Counted from the stretch's first letter, positions 28,269 to 41,115 are shown. The stretch is DNA of 64,000 nucleotides from Psychrobacter sp. PG1 (GCF_014897815.1 NZ_JABUZG010000071.1:79894-143893); one strand, 5' to 3'. Made by a program: numbers and translations. The notes: generated by a model not told the origin, from the letters alone.

Positions 28269-29504
28269 TTATAAGTGCAAATCAGTTTCACTACCTTTAT
28301 GCTCGATACGGCGCTGCTCGCGGCGTTGATAGCGCAGACCAGAGGCGGCAAACCATTGCGGCTTAGTCGTTTGCAATAAATCACTGAGCCGCTGCAATTG
28401 TACTTGTAAGGTTTGCGTGAGCCAAAAATAGCCTTGCCATTCAAAGCCTAAGTTTTCTACGCTTGGATATTCTGATACAGCGATGCGCGTAATGGGGCGA
28501 AATACTTGATCATTTGGACTACGTAATACCGCCGCCATATGCTGCATCGCTTGCGTCAATTCGTGCTGATAATGAATAAGCAAAATATGGTTTTCATCGT
28601 CAATTTCAATATTAGCCAAACGCGGTGCGGCACTTAACAGCAAATCAATGGTACCAATGATATTACGATGGGTACGCTGAATAGTCTCTAGTGTTTCCTT
28701 TTCAATACCCGATTCACTTGCTGTCGCTGCGATATGCGGACGCACGGCAAGCAAACGCTTATTGATTTTTTGTAGCGCTTTCACCAAGGACTTATTGACC
28801 GGTGTATCTGGTATAGCACTGTTCGATGGATAAATAATACTGGCCGAACTGGTCGCCTTACTATATTTAAACGGCTTGGGCACTAAGACATCCGCATCAA
28901 TATGATTGCCAACCCCTGCATACAAATTGCTGCACGTCTCAAGATTACTGGCCAACAAAAACCGCCACATCAACGTCGATTTAAGCGGTAAAATTAACGT
29001 TGCGGCCACCGCTACTCCTGCACCAAGCAAAATATTGAACGCGCGATATAAGCCATCTTGGGCAATATTGCTGTGGTCAGGACTCGACACAATCATCAGC
29101 ATGGTAATACCTGTCAGCAGACCGATATAGCCCAATTGCTTGACCGCCACATAACCGATGATGCCACTGATAATGCCAATCAGCCCATAATACAACCACA
29201 GCCACCCACCGATATCTTTAATCAGCCATAAGAAGCTAAGCCCAACTACTACCCCAAGCAAAGTACCCAATATCCGCTCTTTAGCCTTGGTATAAATCGC
29301 CCCTTGATATTGTAACAAACCCAAAATCACAAACACGGTAATGGTCGTCCACTCACCATGCGGCAAGTGCGTAAACTCATTTAGCAAGAGCGCAATAAGT
29401 ACAGCCAGACCCAAACGTATGGCATGCAAAACATCTGCATGCTGATAACGGGCATAAGGCTCTACAAACGGGGCGGTAAATCGTTGCCAAAAAGTCGGTT
29501 TCAC
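28269..29504 (-). CDS. FUSC-family membrane protein, copy 1
   Basis: 411 residues. Six N-terminal transmembrane helices (about 25-175) carry the FUSC pattern: HAIRLGLAVLIALLLN, PHGEWTTITVFVILG, and the TKAKERILGTLLGV loop. A long soluble helical C-terminal half follows. FUSC proteins (AaeB, YccS, fusaric acid resistance) are inner-membrane efflux components for aromatic acids and similar compounds; the substrate here is unknown. I chose the GTG at 29504 because it matches the start of the next copy and has AAGAG at the same distance; an ATG three codons earlier (29513) is possible. Close tandem paralogue of the gene at 29750. Confidence 0.85.
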   Translation of the reverse strand: MKPTFWQRFTAPFVEPYARYQHADVLHAIRLGLAVLIALLLNEFTHLPHGEWTTITVFVILGLLQYQGAIYTKAKERILGTLLGVVVGLSFLWLIKDIGGWLWLYYGLIGIISGIIGYVAVKQLGYIGLLTGITMLMIVSSPDHSNIAQDGLYRAFNILLGAGVAVAATLILPLKSTLMWRFLLASNLETCSNLYAGVGNHIDADVLVPKPFKYSKATSSASIIYPSNSAIPDTPVNKSLVKALQKINKRLLAVRPHIAATASESGIEKETLETIQRTHRNIIGTIDLLLSAAPRLANIEIDDENHILLIHYQHELTQAMQHMAAVLRSPNDQVFRPITRIAVSEYPSVENLGFEWQGYFWLTQTLQVQLQRLSDLLQTTKPQWFAASGLRYQRREQRRIEHKGSETDLHL

Positions 29505-29596
29505 GCAGGGCATCTCTTATAAGTGAAGGAAGAAAAAATCGGTTAAATTGTAGCTACTGGCTTAACTATTGATAAATCGATGATAAAGTCATGACC

Positions 29597-29636
29597 AAAA
29601 AATAACGCCTTTTACCTATTAAAAGATAAAAGACGC
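29597..29636 (-). terminator. terminator after FUSC copy 2
   Basis: Arms ACGCCTTTTA and TAAAAGACG (one mismatch) are followed on the minus strand by a T-rich tail. It closely resembles the hairpin after gltD. Confidence 0.75.
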
Positions 29637-29749
29637 TGAAGGTCAAAACATGCTAGCACATAACGACAAAAAAACATCCTAACAACATCGCATTTGGCTA
29701 TTGGTAATGCTGAAAGGTGCTGACAAATACTTGCCAGCATCTCCTATAT

Positions 29750-30985
29750 TTACAAGTGTAAATCGGACTCGCCCCCCTGCTCTTTCATTCTACGCTGCTC
29801 ACGCCTTTGATAGCGCAGACCAGAAGCGGCATACCACTGCGGTTTGGTCGTTTGTAGCAGATCACTTAACTGTTGCAGTTGTGCTTGCAACGTTTGCGTC
29901 AACCAAAAATATCCCTGCCACTCAAACGTTGCATACTGTACGCTAGGATATTCTGATAGCGCAATACGCGTAATAGGTCGAAAAGTCTGATCGCTTGGAC
30001 TGCGTAGCACTGCCGCGATATGCTGCATGGCTTGGGTGAGCTCGTGTTGATAGTGAATCAGTAGCATATGATTATCATCGTCGATATCGATATTCGCCAA
30101 ACGCGGTGCTGCACTGAGTAACAAATCGATGGTACCGATGATATTGCGATGGGTACGCTGAATCGTTTCTATCGTCTCTTTATGAATGCCGGACTCGCTT
30201 GCTGTTGCAGCGATATGTGGACGTACTGCGAGTAGTCGCTTGTTTATTTGCTGCAGCGATTTTATCAACGCTTTATTAACAGGCATATCTGCAGTAGTGC
30301 TACTTTGAGGATAAAACAGGCTAGCTGAGCTTGTCGCTCTAGTATAGACAAGCGACTTGGGAGCCACTATTTCAGCATCGATATGATGTCCGACACCGGC
30401 ATAAAGCGTACTACAGGCTTCTAAATTATTTGCTAATAAAAATCGCCACATCAACGTCGACTTTAGAGGTAAGACCACTGTCACCATGACCGCAATACCT
30501 GTACCGATTAAGATATTGAGTGCGCGATAGACACCATCTTGCGCCATATTAACTTGATTCAAGTTAGAGACGATCATCAGCATAGTAATGCCAGTGAGTA
30601 ACCCAGTATACCCTAGCCGCCTGACCGAAAAATAACCAATAATTCCACTAACAATACCAATAAGCAGGTACTCTATCCCTAACCAAGCACCCGTCCCTTT
30701 ATTGATCCATAAGATTGCAAATGCCACGACAATACCCGAAACCGTGCCTAGTACTCGCTCTTTGGCTTTGGTATAAATAGCGCCCTGATACTGTAGCAAT
30801 CCCAAAATAATAAAGACGGTGATCGTCGTCCATTCCCCATGTGGAAAATGGCTTATTTGATTGGCTAACAGCGCAAGTACAATGGCTGCACCGATACGTA
30901 TGGCGTGCAAGATATCAGCGTGCTGATAGCGCGCATAAGGTTCAATGAATGGTGCAGTAAATCGTTGCCAAATTTTTGGTTTCAC
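29750..30985 (-). CDS. FUSC-family membrane protein, copy 2
   Basis: 411 residues from GTG, exactly the same length as copy 1 and very similar throughout, including FWQRFTAPF-like start (IWQRFTAPF), PHGEWTTITVF, the VLPLKSTLMWRFLLANNLEACS segment and a conserved C-terminal RYQRREQRRM. The differences cluster in the helices near 90-130 and the linker near 215-235. The same family role is inferred: membrane part of an efflux system. Located directly downstream of gltD but behind its terminator, so it is probably transcribed separately. Confidence 0.85.
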   Translation of the reverse strand: MKPKIWQRFTAPFIEPYARYQHADILHAIRIGAAIVLALLANQISHFPHGEWTTITVFIILGLLQYQGAIYTKAKERVLGTVSGIVVAFAILWINKGTGAWLGIEYLLIGIVSGIIGYFSVRRLGYTGLLTGITMLMIVSNLNQVNMAQDGVYRALNILIGTGIAVMVTVVLPLKSTLMWRFLLANNLEACSTLYAGVGHHIDAEIVAPKSLVYTRATSSASLFYPQSSTTADMPVNKALIKSLQQINKRLLAVRPHIAATASESGIHKETIETIQRTHRNIIGTIDLLLSAAPRLANIDIDDDNHMLLIHYQHELTQAMQHIAAVLRSPSDQTFRPITRIALSEYPSVQYATFEWQGYFWLTQTLQAQLQQLSDLLQTTKPQWYAASGLRYQRREQRRMKEQGGESDLHL

Positions 30986-31061
30986 GCACAGGTACTCTTA
31001 TTAATTGAAGAATATATAGTCAATGAAAAGTAATATCGAACCATCATGTACTGCTGATATC

Positions 31062-31102
31062 AAAAAAAACGTCTTTTACCTGTTAAAAGGCAAAAGACGT
31101 TT
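31062..31102 (-). terminator. gltD terminator
   Basis: A 12-bp stem with one mismatch (31069-31080 with 31089-31100) is followed on the minus strand by eight T. It lies about 45 bases after the gltD stop. Confidence 0.9.
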
Positions 31103-31147
31103 GAGATCGAAATAGAGTGGTCAATAATTGGATGTCAACCAAAACCA

Positions 31148-32581
<1,434 letters not shown>

Positions 32582-32623
32582 TTAATATGAGGCTTTTTAT
32601 ATCAAGCTTTTTTAAAGTGGGCG

Positions 32624-32683
32624 GTGACAGTCAACGATGTCTCATTTATCACAAAATTAAGAGCTTTATATCGTGACCGTCAC
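32624..32683. repeat. long imperfect inverted repeat between gltB and gltD
   Basis: GTGACAGTCAACGAT (32624-32638) pairs with ATCGTGACCGTCAC (32670-32683) with one bulge and one G-U/mismatch, enclosing about 31 bases. There is no T-run, so it may be an intercistronic processing or stability element rather than a terminator. Confidence 0.6.
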
Positions 32684-32749
32684 TTACCTGCTGAAAACCT
32701 CTGAGTTAAAAGGCTTTTAAAAGCGGAACATTGGATAATCCAAGCAAAG

Positions 32750-35700
32750 CTATTGTGGGTCAGCCATGGTGGTTTTGAGAAGGCTCGCAATGTTTGCCGC
32801 TTTAGGCTTCACCAAATAAAACTTACGAACATAGTGCTCAAAGTCAGCCAATATCGTCTGACCCCACGCGCTGCCTGTTTTATTAACATGCGCTTCAATC
32901 ACTTGCTGCAAATGGATACGATGCTCTTCGGTTTGCTCACTTGAGATACGGTTAAGATCGATCAACTCATGGTTACAACGGTCAAAGAAATCGCCTTCCA
33001 TATCGAGCACATAAGCAAAACCACCTGTCATACCTGCTCCAAAGTTGAGACCCGTACGCCCAAGAATAGTGACAATACCGCCTGTCATATATTCACAGCA
33101 ATGATCGCCTGTGCCTTCGATGACTGCGTGCGCGCCAGAGTTACGCACCCCAAAGCGCTCGCCAGCAGTACCAGCTGCATATAGTTTGCCGCCCGTTGCG
33201 CCATATAAGCAGGTATTACCAATGATGGCGGTCTCTTGCGCCGTAAAGCTTGAATCTTTTGGTGGATAAATAACAATCTCACCGCCAGCCATGCCTTTGC
33301 CGACATAATCATTGGCATCGCCTTCTAGCTCAATATTTAGACCACCTGCATTCCAGACGCCTAAACTCTGCCCAGCAGTACCAGTCAGATGCAGCTTAAT
33401 TGGCATATCACTCATGCCAAGGTTGCCCCATACTTGCGCAATCTCACCAGAGATACGCGCGCCGATAGAACGATCACAGTTACCGACATAATAGCTATAA
33501 TCGCCGCCATTACCTTGACGAATATTGAGCAACATATCACTAATCATCTGTTCAGCGAGTAAGCCTTTATCAAATGGCTCATTACGCTCAACCTGACAGG
33601 TTTGGGCTTTACCACTACTGGCTGGATGGCTAAATAATAATGGCGTTAAATCCAGATGACGCTGTTTATCCGTGTTGCCTTCTAATACTTCAAGCAAGTC
33701 AGTACGTCCAACCAACTCTTCCATACTACGCACACCAAGGGCGGCAAGCCATTCACGCGTTTCAGTTGCTACAAATTTAAAGAAGTTAATCAACATCTCC
33801 GCTTCGCCAATGAAATGCTCATCACGTAGCTTGGCTTTTTGCGTCGCAACCCCAGTCGGGCAATTATTAAGATGGCAAATGCGTAGGTATTTACAACCAA
33901 CGGCAATCATCGGCGTGGTACCAAAGCCAAAGCTTTCTGCCCCAAGGATAGCGGCTTTTACCACATCAAGTCCTGTCTTTAGGCCACCATCAGTTTGAAT
34001 ACGAACTTTATGACGCAAGCCATTTACTCGTAGTGATTGGTGGGTCTCAGCAAGTCCTAGCTCCCATGGTGACCCTGCATGATGGATAGACGATAGCGGA
34101 GAGGCTGCTGTGCCACCATCATAACCTGAGATGGTAATCAAATCGGCATAGGCTTTTGCCACGCCAGTCGCGATAGTACCAACGCCTGGACGTGAGACTA
34201 ACTTGACCGATACTAGCGCATCTGGATTGACTTGCTTTAAATCAAAAATGAGCTGCGCCAAATCTTCGATAGAATAGATATCATGATGCGGCGGTGGTGA
34301 AATCAACGTCACACCCGGTACAGAATAACGTAAGCGCGCAATCAGAGCATTGACCTTACCACCCGGCAACTGACCTCCCTCACCCGGCTTGGCACCCTGT
34401 GCAACCTTGATTTGCATCACTTCGGCTGAACGCAAATACGCTGGGGTGACGCCAAAACGACCCGAGGCAATTTGTTTGATCTTTGAGTTGCGCAGCGTGC
34501 CATAACGTACTGGATCTTCGCCCCCCTCACCAGAGTTTGAACGTCCACCGATGGTATTCATCGCCATGGCAATCGCTTCATGGGCTTCGGGTGACAACGC
34601 CCCTAACGACATGCCCGCCGAGTCAAAGCGCGTCAGAATAGCTGAGATATCCTCTACGTCATTCACATCGATAGAGTTATCTGTTTTTAATTGCAATAAA
34701 TCACGCAAGGTCGCCACAGGACGGCTATTCACTAAGTTGGCATAATTACGATAATTATCATAATCACCCGTACGAACCGCGGTATGCAGGCTATTAATCA
34801 CGTCTGGGTTAAAGGCATGATATTCTTTGTTGAAGACAAACTTCAGTAAGCCACCTTGATCGAGTGGCGCGCGGCGCTTGAAAGCATTCGCCGCTAGCTG
34901 TGCTTGATCGGCAGCTAAGTCAGCAAAGGTCGCACCTTTAATACGACTCTGTACGCCTTTGAAACACAGGCTCACCACCTCTTCAGAGAGACCCACTGCT
35001 TCAAATAACTGCGCGCCGCGATAAGAGACAATGGTCGAGATGCCCATTTTTGATAAGATTTTTAGCAAGCCTTTATCCAAGCCTTTACGGAAATTAACCC
35101 GCGCTTGAATCGGATCACCAAGCAGCTCACCAGTCGCTACTAAGTCATCAATAACATCATAAGCCAAATAAGGATAAACGCAGGTCGCACCAAAACCAAT
35201 CAAGACTGCCACTTGATGCGAGTCGCGCGCCAAACCAGTCTCAATGATTAAATTAGCATCAGTACGAATACCTTGACCAATCAAATAATGATGCACCGCA
35301 CCAGTCACCATGATGGCATTGGCTGGTACTTTATCGGCATCGATGTCTTTATCAGACAACACAATCAAAGTGTGACCAGCTCGGATGCTGTTAGCTACTT
35401 GCTCGCAGATAGCCATGATGGCTTCTGATAACTCAAGGGTGCGATCATAGTTTAAATCAATACGCGCCATTTTAAAGGCTGGATCGCCCAAGGTCTCAAG
35501 TTGCTGCATCTTGCTGGCGGACAATACCGGCGACGATAAAATAATACGGTGTGCATCTCGCGCTGATGGCGCAAACACATTGGTTTCAGCACCGAGGCAG
35601 GTCTGCAATGACATCACGATAGATTCACGCAATGGATCAATCGGTGGATTGGTCACCTGTGCGAACTGCTGACGGAAAAAGTCACCGACATGGCGGATTT

Positions 35701-37213
35701 GCTGCGACAACACTGCCATGGGCGTATCATCACCCATTGAACCGACGGGCTCTTGACCATTTTCGGCGTTGGGGCGGATAATTTCAGTACGCTCTTCATT
35801 GGTAATGTGATACATTTTTTGCAGTGTTTTTAGCTCATTACCACGGCATGTTTGCGCTGCTAACTCTTCCTCTAAACGCTCATCATCACGGATACGGGTT
35901 GCTTCTTCACGCAGCCATTTACGGTACGGATGGGCTTTTTTCAGTAATGTCGCAATCGCTTTAGTATCTAAAATTTGACCCGTTAAAGTATCAATAACGA
36001 GCATTTGACCAGGGCCAACGCGTCCTTTTGCCAACACATCTTTTGGCGAGTAATCCCACACACCAACTTCAGAAGCAACGGTGATGTAGCCGTTCTTGGT
36101 CGTCACCCAGCGCGATGGGCGTAGACCGTTACGATCAAGCATACAGACCGCATAGCGTCCATCTTGAATCACCAAACCTGCTGGACCATCCCACGCTTCC
36201 ATGTGCTGCGAATAAAACTCATAAAAGGCGCGCAAATCCATATCCATGCTATCGACATTCTGCCAAGCAGGTGGCACGAGAATCGACATCGCATGGAATA
36301 GATTCATACCACCTGACATGAGGACTTCAAGCATATTATCTAAGCTTGATGAGTCAGAGCCCGTACTGTTCACCAGTGGCGTCAATTCATTCAAATTGGG
36401 CAGTTTGTCTGATTTTAGTTTTGGCGTCCGTGCCTCAGACCAGTTGCGATTGCCTGTGATGGTATTCAACTCGCCATTGTGGGCAAGATAACGAAACGGC
36501 TGCGCCAAAGGCCAACGCGGCAAGGTATTGGTGGAGAAACGTTGATGAAATACCACGATATGCGATGCCAAACGCGCATCTTGTAGATCCAAGAAAAATG
36601 CTGGCAAGTCTGATGGCATCACCAAACCTTTATAGATAATCGTCTGACAGCTTAATGAGCACACATAAAACAGCTCATCATCAGCCAAGCGCTGCTCTGC
36701 TTTTTTGCGTGCGACAAACAGTTTACGGTTAAAGTCATCCGCTGCCAAATCATCGGGGGCGTTGACAAACACTTGCTTAAAATCAGGTAAAGTCTCACGG
36801 CCAATGTCACCGACGATGCTCAAATCAAGCGGCACATCACGCCAGCCAGCAACCTCTAATCCTTGGGCGACAATCTCATCGCTCAGCACTTGCTGGCTAT
36901 CACGAGCTTTTGTCTCATCTAAATTGACAAAGATCATACCAACTGCAAAGTTGTCAGTAATCGCGAACCCTTGCTCAGCAGCAATACCTCTAAAAAACTC
37001 AATAGGCGTCGCCAGTAGTAGACCACAACCATCACCCGTTCTACCATCAGCAGCAACACCGCCGCGATGGGTCATACAGCTTAGACTATGAATAGCAGTT
37101 TTTACCAAATCATGGCTGGCTTGTCCCTCAATATGAGCGATCAAACCAAAACCACAGTTATCAGAAAAATCATCTGGCGTGACCAGGTGGGTTTGCGAGG
37201 AAATCATTGACAT
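32750..37213 (-). CDS. gltB: glutamate synthase large subunit
   Basis: 1487 residues. Domains in order: class II glutamine amidotransferase with catalytic Cys20 (exposed after removal of a short propeptide) in [14 protein letters not shown]; a central linker; an FMN-binding synthase barrel ([40 protein letters not shown]); the 3Fe-4S cluster [16 protein letters not shown] motif (here [18 protein letters not shown]); and the C-terminal GXGXG beta-helix domain. I chose the ATG at 37213 (AAGGAC before it; length and propeptide match GltB), not the open frame that starts 55 codons earlier. Partner GltD follows. Confidence 0.96.
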   Translation of the reverse strand: MSMISSQTHLVTPDDFSDNCGFGLIAHIEGQASHDLVKTAIHSLSCMTHRGGVAADGRTGDGCGLLLATPIEFFRGIAAEQGFAITDNFAVGMIFVNLDETKARDSQQVLSDEIVAQGLEVAGWRDVPLDLSIVGDIGRETLPDFKQVFVNAPDDLAADDFNRKLFVARKKAEQRLADDELFYVCSLSCQTIIYKGLVMPSDLPAFFLDLQDARLASHIVVFHQRFSTNTLPRWPLAQPFRYLAHNGELNTITGNRNWSEARTPKLKSDKLPNLNELTPLVNSTGSDSSSLDNMLEVLMSGGMNLFHAMSILVPPAWQNVDSMDMDLRAFYEFYSQHMEAWDGPAGLVIQDGRYAVCMLDRNGLRPSRWVTTKNGYITVASEVGVWDYSPKDVLAKGRVGPGQMLVIDTLTGQILDTKAIATLLKKAHPYRKWLREEATRIRDDERLEEELAAQTCRGNELKTLQKMYHITNEERTEIIRPNAENGQEPVGSMGDDTPMAVLSQQIRHVGDFFRQQFAQVTNPPIDPLRESIVMSLQTCLGAETNVFAPSARDAHRIILSSPVLSASKMQQLETLGDPAFKMARIDLNYDRTLELSEAIMAICEQVANSIRAGHTLIVLSDKDIDADKVPANAIMVTGAVHHYLIGQGIRTDANLIIETGLARDSHQVAVLIGFGATCVYPYLAYDVIDDLVATGELLGDPIQARVNFRKGLDKGLLKILSKMGISTIVSYRGAQLFEAVGLSEEVVSLCFKGVQSRIKGATFADLAADQAQLAANAFKRRAPLDQGGLLKFVFNKEYHAFNPDVINSLHTAVRTGDYDNYRNYANLVNSRPVATLRDLLQLKTDNSIDVNDVEDISAILTRFDSAGMSLGALSPEAHEAIAMAMNTIGGRSNSGEGGEDPVRYGTLRNSKIKQIASGRFGVTPAYLRSAEVMQIKVAQGAKPGEGGQLPGGKVNALIARLRYSVPGVTLISPPPHHDIYSIEDLAQLIFDLKQVNPDALVSVKLVSRPGVGTIATGVAKAYADLITISGYDGGTAASPLSSIHHAGSPWELGLAETHQSLRVNGLRHKVRIQTDGGLKTGLDVVKAAILGAESFGFGTTPMIAVGCKYLRICHLNNCPTGVATQKAKLRDEHFIGEAEMLINFFKFVATETREWLAALGVRSMEELVGRTDLLEVLEGNTDKQRHLDLTPLLFSHPASSGKAQTCQVERNEPFDKGLLAEQMISDMLLNIRQGNGGDYSYYVGNCDRSIGARISGEIAQVWGNLGMSDMPIKLHLTGTAGQSLGVWNAGGLNIELEGDANDYVGKGMAGGEIVIYPPKDSSFTAQETAIIGNTCLYGATGGKLYAAGTAGERFGVRNSGAHAVIEGTGDHCCEYMTGGIVTILGRTGLNFGAGMTGGFAYVLDMEGDFFDRCNHELIDLNRISSEQTEEHRIHLQQVIEAHVNKTGSAWGQTILADFEHYVRKFYLVKPKAANIASLLKTTMADPQ

Positions 37214-38123
37214 GGCTAGTCCTTTTAGGTGAACGGGCAATTTATGCATCCAATGCAGATCATAAACTGAAGACCGTAAGCAGAACGGGCTAATAATTAA
37301 TATTCGTATATCCGAATTAATAAATGGTGTGACGCTCATAGACATCATACTTTGAGACTGAGGTGAAAGCTCTGGCACTCCCAGTCATTGAATGATGTTT
37401 CAATAGATCATTAACATATTAAAAGATAGTAAACGGTCGCCCTTGGCAATGACATACAGCCCTGTATACCCGTTACGTAGTCATCAATAACGCAATGTCG
37501 CTATCTTGAGTGTCACTTGTTATCACACCATGCCTAGCAATCCAGACTGATTGACTACGCATGTAATAACCGTGCATTTGATTCATTTTGAATATCTGAC
37601 GCTCTGTAATCAAGCGCTTCATTCACTCTAAAGAGAGCGATAATAAGAGAGGTTGCGCCACTTGCGATAGCTTAATTATAGATAGCAAGTGACAACGCTT
37701 GAGACAAAAAATTTTAGTAACGTATCTTTTAAATGATAGAAGTTTACCAATTCATTGTTAAAAAACAATTTTTACGATAACTATACAGAACGTCGCCCAC
37801 AGTTATATTAGTTAATGACGGACAAAAAATCTAGTCTTTTCTATCGATTCACCCACCATATTTTGTAAGAGAACTTATTACTATTGGTTATAGGATGATT
37901 AAATGTTCTATGCAAATTTTGATACATAGTATCTGTGACAAGGCTTAGTTGAGATACTTAATTAAGATCAACTTCTTTTGGAAATGTATTTTTAGCACTA
38001 ATTATATGTTTTATGATGCTCCACAAAAAAACCCACTAACCAGCTTGTCAGTGGGTTTTTTTAGTTATAGTGGTAACGAGGTTATGATAGCTATCAACGA
38101 TATGGTCAAAGGACAAACATACT
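37214..38123. other. 910-bp gltB upstream region
   Basis: Long AT-rich region without a gene. It holds the terminator at 38024-38062, a dyad near 37296-37321 (ATTAATATTCG / CGAATTAAT) about 85 bases before gltB, and another (CACTTGC / GCAAGTG) at 37659-37691 spanning a TATAAT on the minus strand. It is suited to regulate gltBD, but no known binding-site consensus is recognised. Confidence 0.5.
38024..38062. terminator. bidirectional terminator downstream of the SPOR-like gene
   Basis: AAAAAAACCCACT and AGTGGGTTTTTTT form a 14-bp outer stem with two further pairs (one A-C mismatch) around CAGCTT. It lies downstream of the minus-strand gene ending at 38124. Confidence 0.9.
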
Positions 38124-39197
38124 TTAATTACTTTTGTCTTCTATCAGCGTTTTCATACTGTCGTTATTGCTCTTAGGAGGATTGGTATTCTTGCTAGTAG
38201 CGTTTGCGCCAGAATTTGTGCTACTGGTACTACTTGGCGGCTTTGGTGTTGCGACTACTGGGGGTTTTTTAGTGGTATTTTCAGTACCTGATGTCACTGA
38301 TTTTTTATTCTCTGATTCAGACTTAGTTCCACTACCTTCATTTTTAGGCGTGGTGACAGAGGATACTTCCTCTTCATTGCCAACAATACGCTCTTCAGTG
38401 ACCGATAAAGTATCGGAGGTATCCGCTGACTGACGGATACTTTCATTGTCGCCATTACTGGCAGTTTCTTGACTGCTACGACCAGCATTGTCCCCATTAT
38501 TCGTTTCTGGCAGTGGCTGGCGCACTGGCACTTCGCGCTTAGTCGGCTTTAGATCAACAGAACGTGTGCGTCTGGTGCTCAAATCTTTAACTGGATCAGG
38601 GCGTTCATAATTATCGATGATACCGACATAACGATTGATCTCTTCTGGCAACACACGCACATTGGCTGGCAACTTAAAGTCTATCAGTTTTGCCGCGCCA
38701 ACCGCTTCTTGTGGACTACTCATGAGCCCATAAGTTAACATATAGCGGACTTGATTTTCATCATCAAGATAACGGAAATAAGCAAATTTATTACGGTCTG
38801 CGCGGCCTTCTAGATAACTGACAATCACATCGTTTTCGGCGACATTCATCACCTGCACTGTCCATTTACCTTTATTCGCCAACAAATAACGTTTGTCTTT
38901 AAACTCAGCAGGATAATTGCGCAAATCACGTACCGTCGTATCAAAACTAATGGGCTGCACGTCGGTATCAAGCTCGTGTAACGACTCTATTTTTAAAGGC
39001 TGCTCAAGCTCAGCACTCAATAGTTGCGGTGCTGATATGGGGGCATTTTCAATTTTGGCACCCATCGCTGGTGTTTGACTAAACATCCAAATCAGAGCCG
39101 TGACCACACCCAGCAGCAAGGTCATTATCAGCCAAATCAACGCTTGACGGCGATATGACTGGCTAGCGGTACGCGGCGTCGATCTTGAAGCTGCCAT
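38124..39197 (-). CDS. SPOR/DamX-like membrane protein
   Basis: 357 residues. A basic N-terminus precedes one transmembrane helix (about 19-38). A periplasmic domain around 105-190 reads like a SPOR fold: GKWTVQVMNVAENDVIVSYLEGRADRNKFAYFRY, then MLTYGLMSSPQEAVGAAKLI. A long Ser/Thr/Pro/Lys-rich tail (about 210-357) is low complexity. SPOR domains bind denuded septal peptidoglycan. The position after aroB matches damX in enterobacteria (aroK-aroB-damX), although DamX puts SPOR at the C-terminus while here it is central. The ATG at 39197 has AAGGA; an upstream in-frame ATG (39236) is weaker. Confidence 0.72.
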   Translation of the reverse strand: MAASRSTPRTASQSYRRQALIWLIMTLLLGVVTALIWMFSQTPAMGAKIENAPISAPQLLSAELEQPLKIESLHELDTDVQPISFDTTVRDLRNYPAEFKDKRYLLANKGKWTVQVMNVAENDVIVSYLEGRADRNKFAYFRYLDDENQVRYMLTYGLMSSPQEAVGAAKLIDFKLPANVRVLPEEINRYVGIIDNYERPDPVKDLSTRRTRSVDLKPTKREVPVRQPLPETNNGDNAGRSSQETASNGDNESIRQSADTSDTLSVTEERIVGNEEEVSSVTTPKNEGSGTKSESENKKSVTSGTENTTKKPPVVATPKPPSSTSSTNSGANATSKNTNPPKSNNDSMKTLIEDKSN

Positions 39198-39326
39198 GGG
39201 AGTATCCTTGGTGAAAATAAAGTTGACTGCATTCAAGAGATGCGCAGTAAGTAGAATAGCGGCGAGCCAGCCTGCTTTAAACCGTTGCGTTCAGTGGGTA
39301 TTCACGAGCACTAAAGCTTTAAGACA

Positions 39327-40436
39327 TTATACGCGGTATTGTGACAATACCTCGTGCAAAAGATCTTCATCGAAATCATTGGTCAATACGGCCTGACCCA
39401 GTGATTTTAACAAAATCAGGCGGATTTGTCCGTGTTTCACTTTTTTATCATGTCCCATCAAACTTAGCGCCGTTTGTGTATCAATGCGTGGCGGGGTGAT
39501 AGGCAAATTTGCCAAGGTTAAAATACGCTTAATACGAGCAACGTCTTCGGCCGTTAACCATCCCATTTTCTGTGATAACTCTGCGGCTTGTACCATGCCA
39601 GCAGCGACTGCCTCACCGTGTAGCCAATTGCCATAGCCTTCATGTGTTTCAATGACATGACCAAAAGTATGACCGAAGTTTAACAATGCTCGCACGCCTG
39701 ACTCTCTTTCATCTTGCGCGACGACATCCGCTTTATACTGACAGCAGCGTTTTACGGCATCACCAAGTACCGCTAAATCCAAATCCATCATCGCTGGCAG
39801 ATTGACTTCCAGCCAATCTAAGAACGTGACATCCATAATGAGCGCGTATTTAATAACCTCAGCCAACCCGGCTGACAACTCGCGCGCTGGCAAAGTCTTG
39901 AGCGTACTCATATCAGCAAGTACCATTTGCGGCTGCCAAAAAGCGCCAATCATATTTTTGCCTTGAGGATGATTGATGCCCGTCTTACCACCAACGCTCG
40001 AATCCACTTGTGACAGTAGCGTGGTTGGAATCTGAATAAAATTCACACCACGCATAAAGCTTGCTGCAGCAAAGCCCGTCATATCACCAATAACGCCACC
40101 ACCTAGAGCAATAAGCGTAACGTCACGATTAAAATGCTCGGCCATCAATACATCGTAAATTTGATTGATACTGGTCTGATGCTTATATTGCTCACCATCT
40201 GGCAATACGCAAACACGCACAGTGAACTGCTCTGTTAACTCTTTCTCTAAAGCGCTTAGGTATAAAGGCGCAACAGTATCATTAGTGACAATCAATACTT
40301 GGCGACCACGAATATAAGGTGTGATCAGCTTTGCCATACTGTTGCGATCTATCGCTGTTTTCTCAGTAATGACGATTGGATAGTCATGGCTTTGCGTATG
40401 AACCGTTAAACCGTCATGAAACAGTGGCGTTGCCAT
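39327..40436 (-). CDS. aroB: 3-dehydroquinate synthase
   Basis: 369 residues. AroB converts DAHP to 3-dehydroquinate, the second step of the shikimate pathway, using NAD and zinc. Evidence: LPDGEQYK, the nucleotide loop [15 protein letters not shown] (about 100-114), [26 protein letters not shown], and the zinc ligands in [15 protein letters not shown] and [10 protein letters not shown]. The start at 40436 has GGGAG 6 bases upstream; the longer frame adds six residues. It lies downstream of aroK, separated by a dispersed palindromic element. Confidence 0.97.
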   Translation of the reverse strand: MATPLFHDGLTVHTQSHDYPIVITEKTAIDRNSMAKLITPYIRGRQVLIVTNDTVAPLYLSALEKELTEQFTVRVCVLPDGEQYKHQTSINQIYDVLMAEHFNRDVTLIALGGGVIGDMTGFAAASFMRGVNFIQIPTTLLSQVDSSVGGKTGINHPQGKNMIGAFWQPQMVLADMSTLKTLPARELSAGLAEVIKYALIMDVTFLDWLEVNLPAMMDLDLAVLGDAVKRCCQYKADVVAQDERESGVRALLNFGHTFGHVIETHEGYGNWLHGEAVAAGMVQAAELSQKMGWLTAEDVARIKRILTLANLPITPPRIDTQTALSLMGHDKKVKHGQIRLILLKSLGQAVLTNDFDEDLLHEVLSQYRV

Positions 40437-40484
40437 TAAACACTCCCTAAGCATTTTGAATAAGATAAAAGTAGCTGAGCTTAA

Positions 40485-40536
40485 CTAGGGCGCGTCCTGA
40501 TTTTTATCGCCATTTTTAAATGAGGACACGCCTTGA
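40485..40536. repeat. dispersed palindromic element, copy 2 (full form)
   Basis: CTAGGGCGCGTCCTGA begins and TGAGGACACGCCTTGA ends a 52-base element with the core TTTTTATCGCCATTTTT. It lies in the aroK-aroB spacer. Confidence 0.75.
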
Positions 40537-40554
40537 TAAAGTTTATCATTATGG

Positions 40555-41115
40555 TTAATTTTCTTTATCTTCTGGTGCTATAGCAGTCGAGTCAGTAAAC
40601 GACTCTAGTTGCTGTAAAAGCTGATTGACCATATGACGGGGATAAGTATGACCAGTTGGCATAATAATATGAGCGACTTGGCGATATAAGGGATCACGAG
40701 TGCTATATAAATCTTGCAAGATTTTTCTAGGATTTGGCTGCTGTAACAGTGGTCGTGATTTGTCTTTAGCCGTGCGAGCCATTTGCACATCAACTGGCGC
40801 ATTCAAATAAACCACGATACCGCGCTGATGCAAAAACGCTCTGTTTTCAGCACACATCACAGCGCCACCACCGGTCGCTAAAACGATTTGGTCTTTTTGA
40901 GTCAACTCATCGATGGCGCGCGTTTCACGCTCACGGAAGCCCGCCTCGCCTTCTTTAGCGAATATCCAAGCTATGTCAGCCCCTGTCTGCGATTCAATGT
41001 ACCAATCGCTGTCTACAAAGGTGCGCCCCAACTGCTTAGCCAGCAATTTACCGATGGTTGTCTTCCCTGCTCCCATCGGCCCTACTAAAAACACCGACGG
41101 CAATTCCTCCACCAT
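40555..41115 (-). CDS. aroK: shikimate kinase
   Basis: 186 residues. AroK phosphorylates shikimate to shikimate 3-phosphate. The P-loop GPMGAGKTT is at residues 12-20; FVDSDWYIES carries the shikimate-binding Asp, FREREtRAIDEL the Arg of the F-R-x-x-E motif, and LATGGGAV the GGG motif; RPLLQQPNPRKIL is the lid. The gene lies between pilQ and aroB, the pil-aro arrangement usual in pseudomonads and relatives. Confidence 0.96.
   Translation of the reverse strand: MVEELPSVFLVGPMGAGKTTIGKLLAKQLGRTFVDSDWYIESQTGADIAWIFAKEGEAGFRERETRAIDELTQKDQIVLATGGGAVMCAENRAFLHQRGIVVYLNAPVDVQMARTAKDKSRPLLQQPNPRKILQDLYSTRDPLYRQVAHIIMPTGHTYPRHMVNQLLQQLESFTDSTAIAPEDKEN

Noticed and set aside
37214..37378. Extended N-terminus for GltB (55 residues)
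   Set aside because: Would place the catalytic Cys too far from the start; the ATG at 37213 has a ribosome-binding site and gives normal length.
37949..38176. Plus-strand ORF of 75 codons across the terminator at 38024
   Set aside because: Runs through a strong terminator hairpin and overlaps the SPOR-like gene end; composition is not protein-like.
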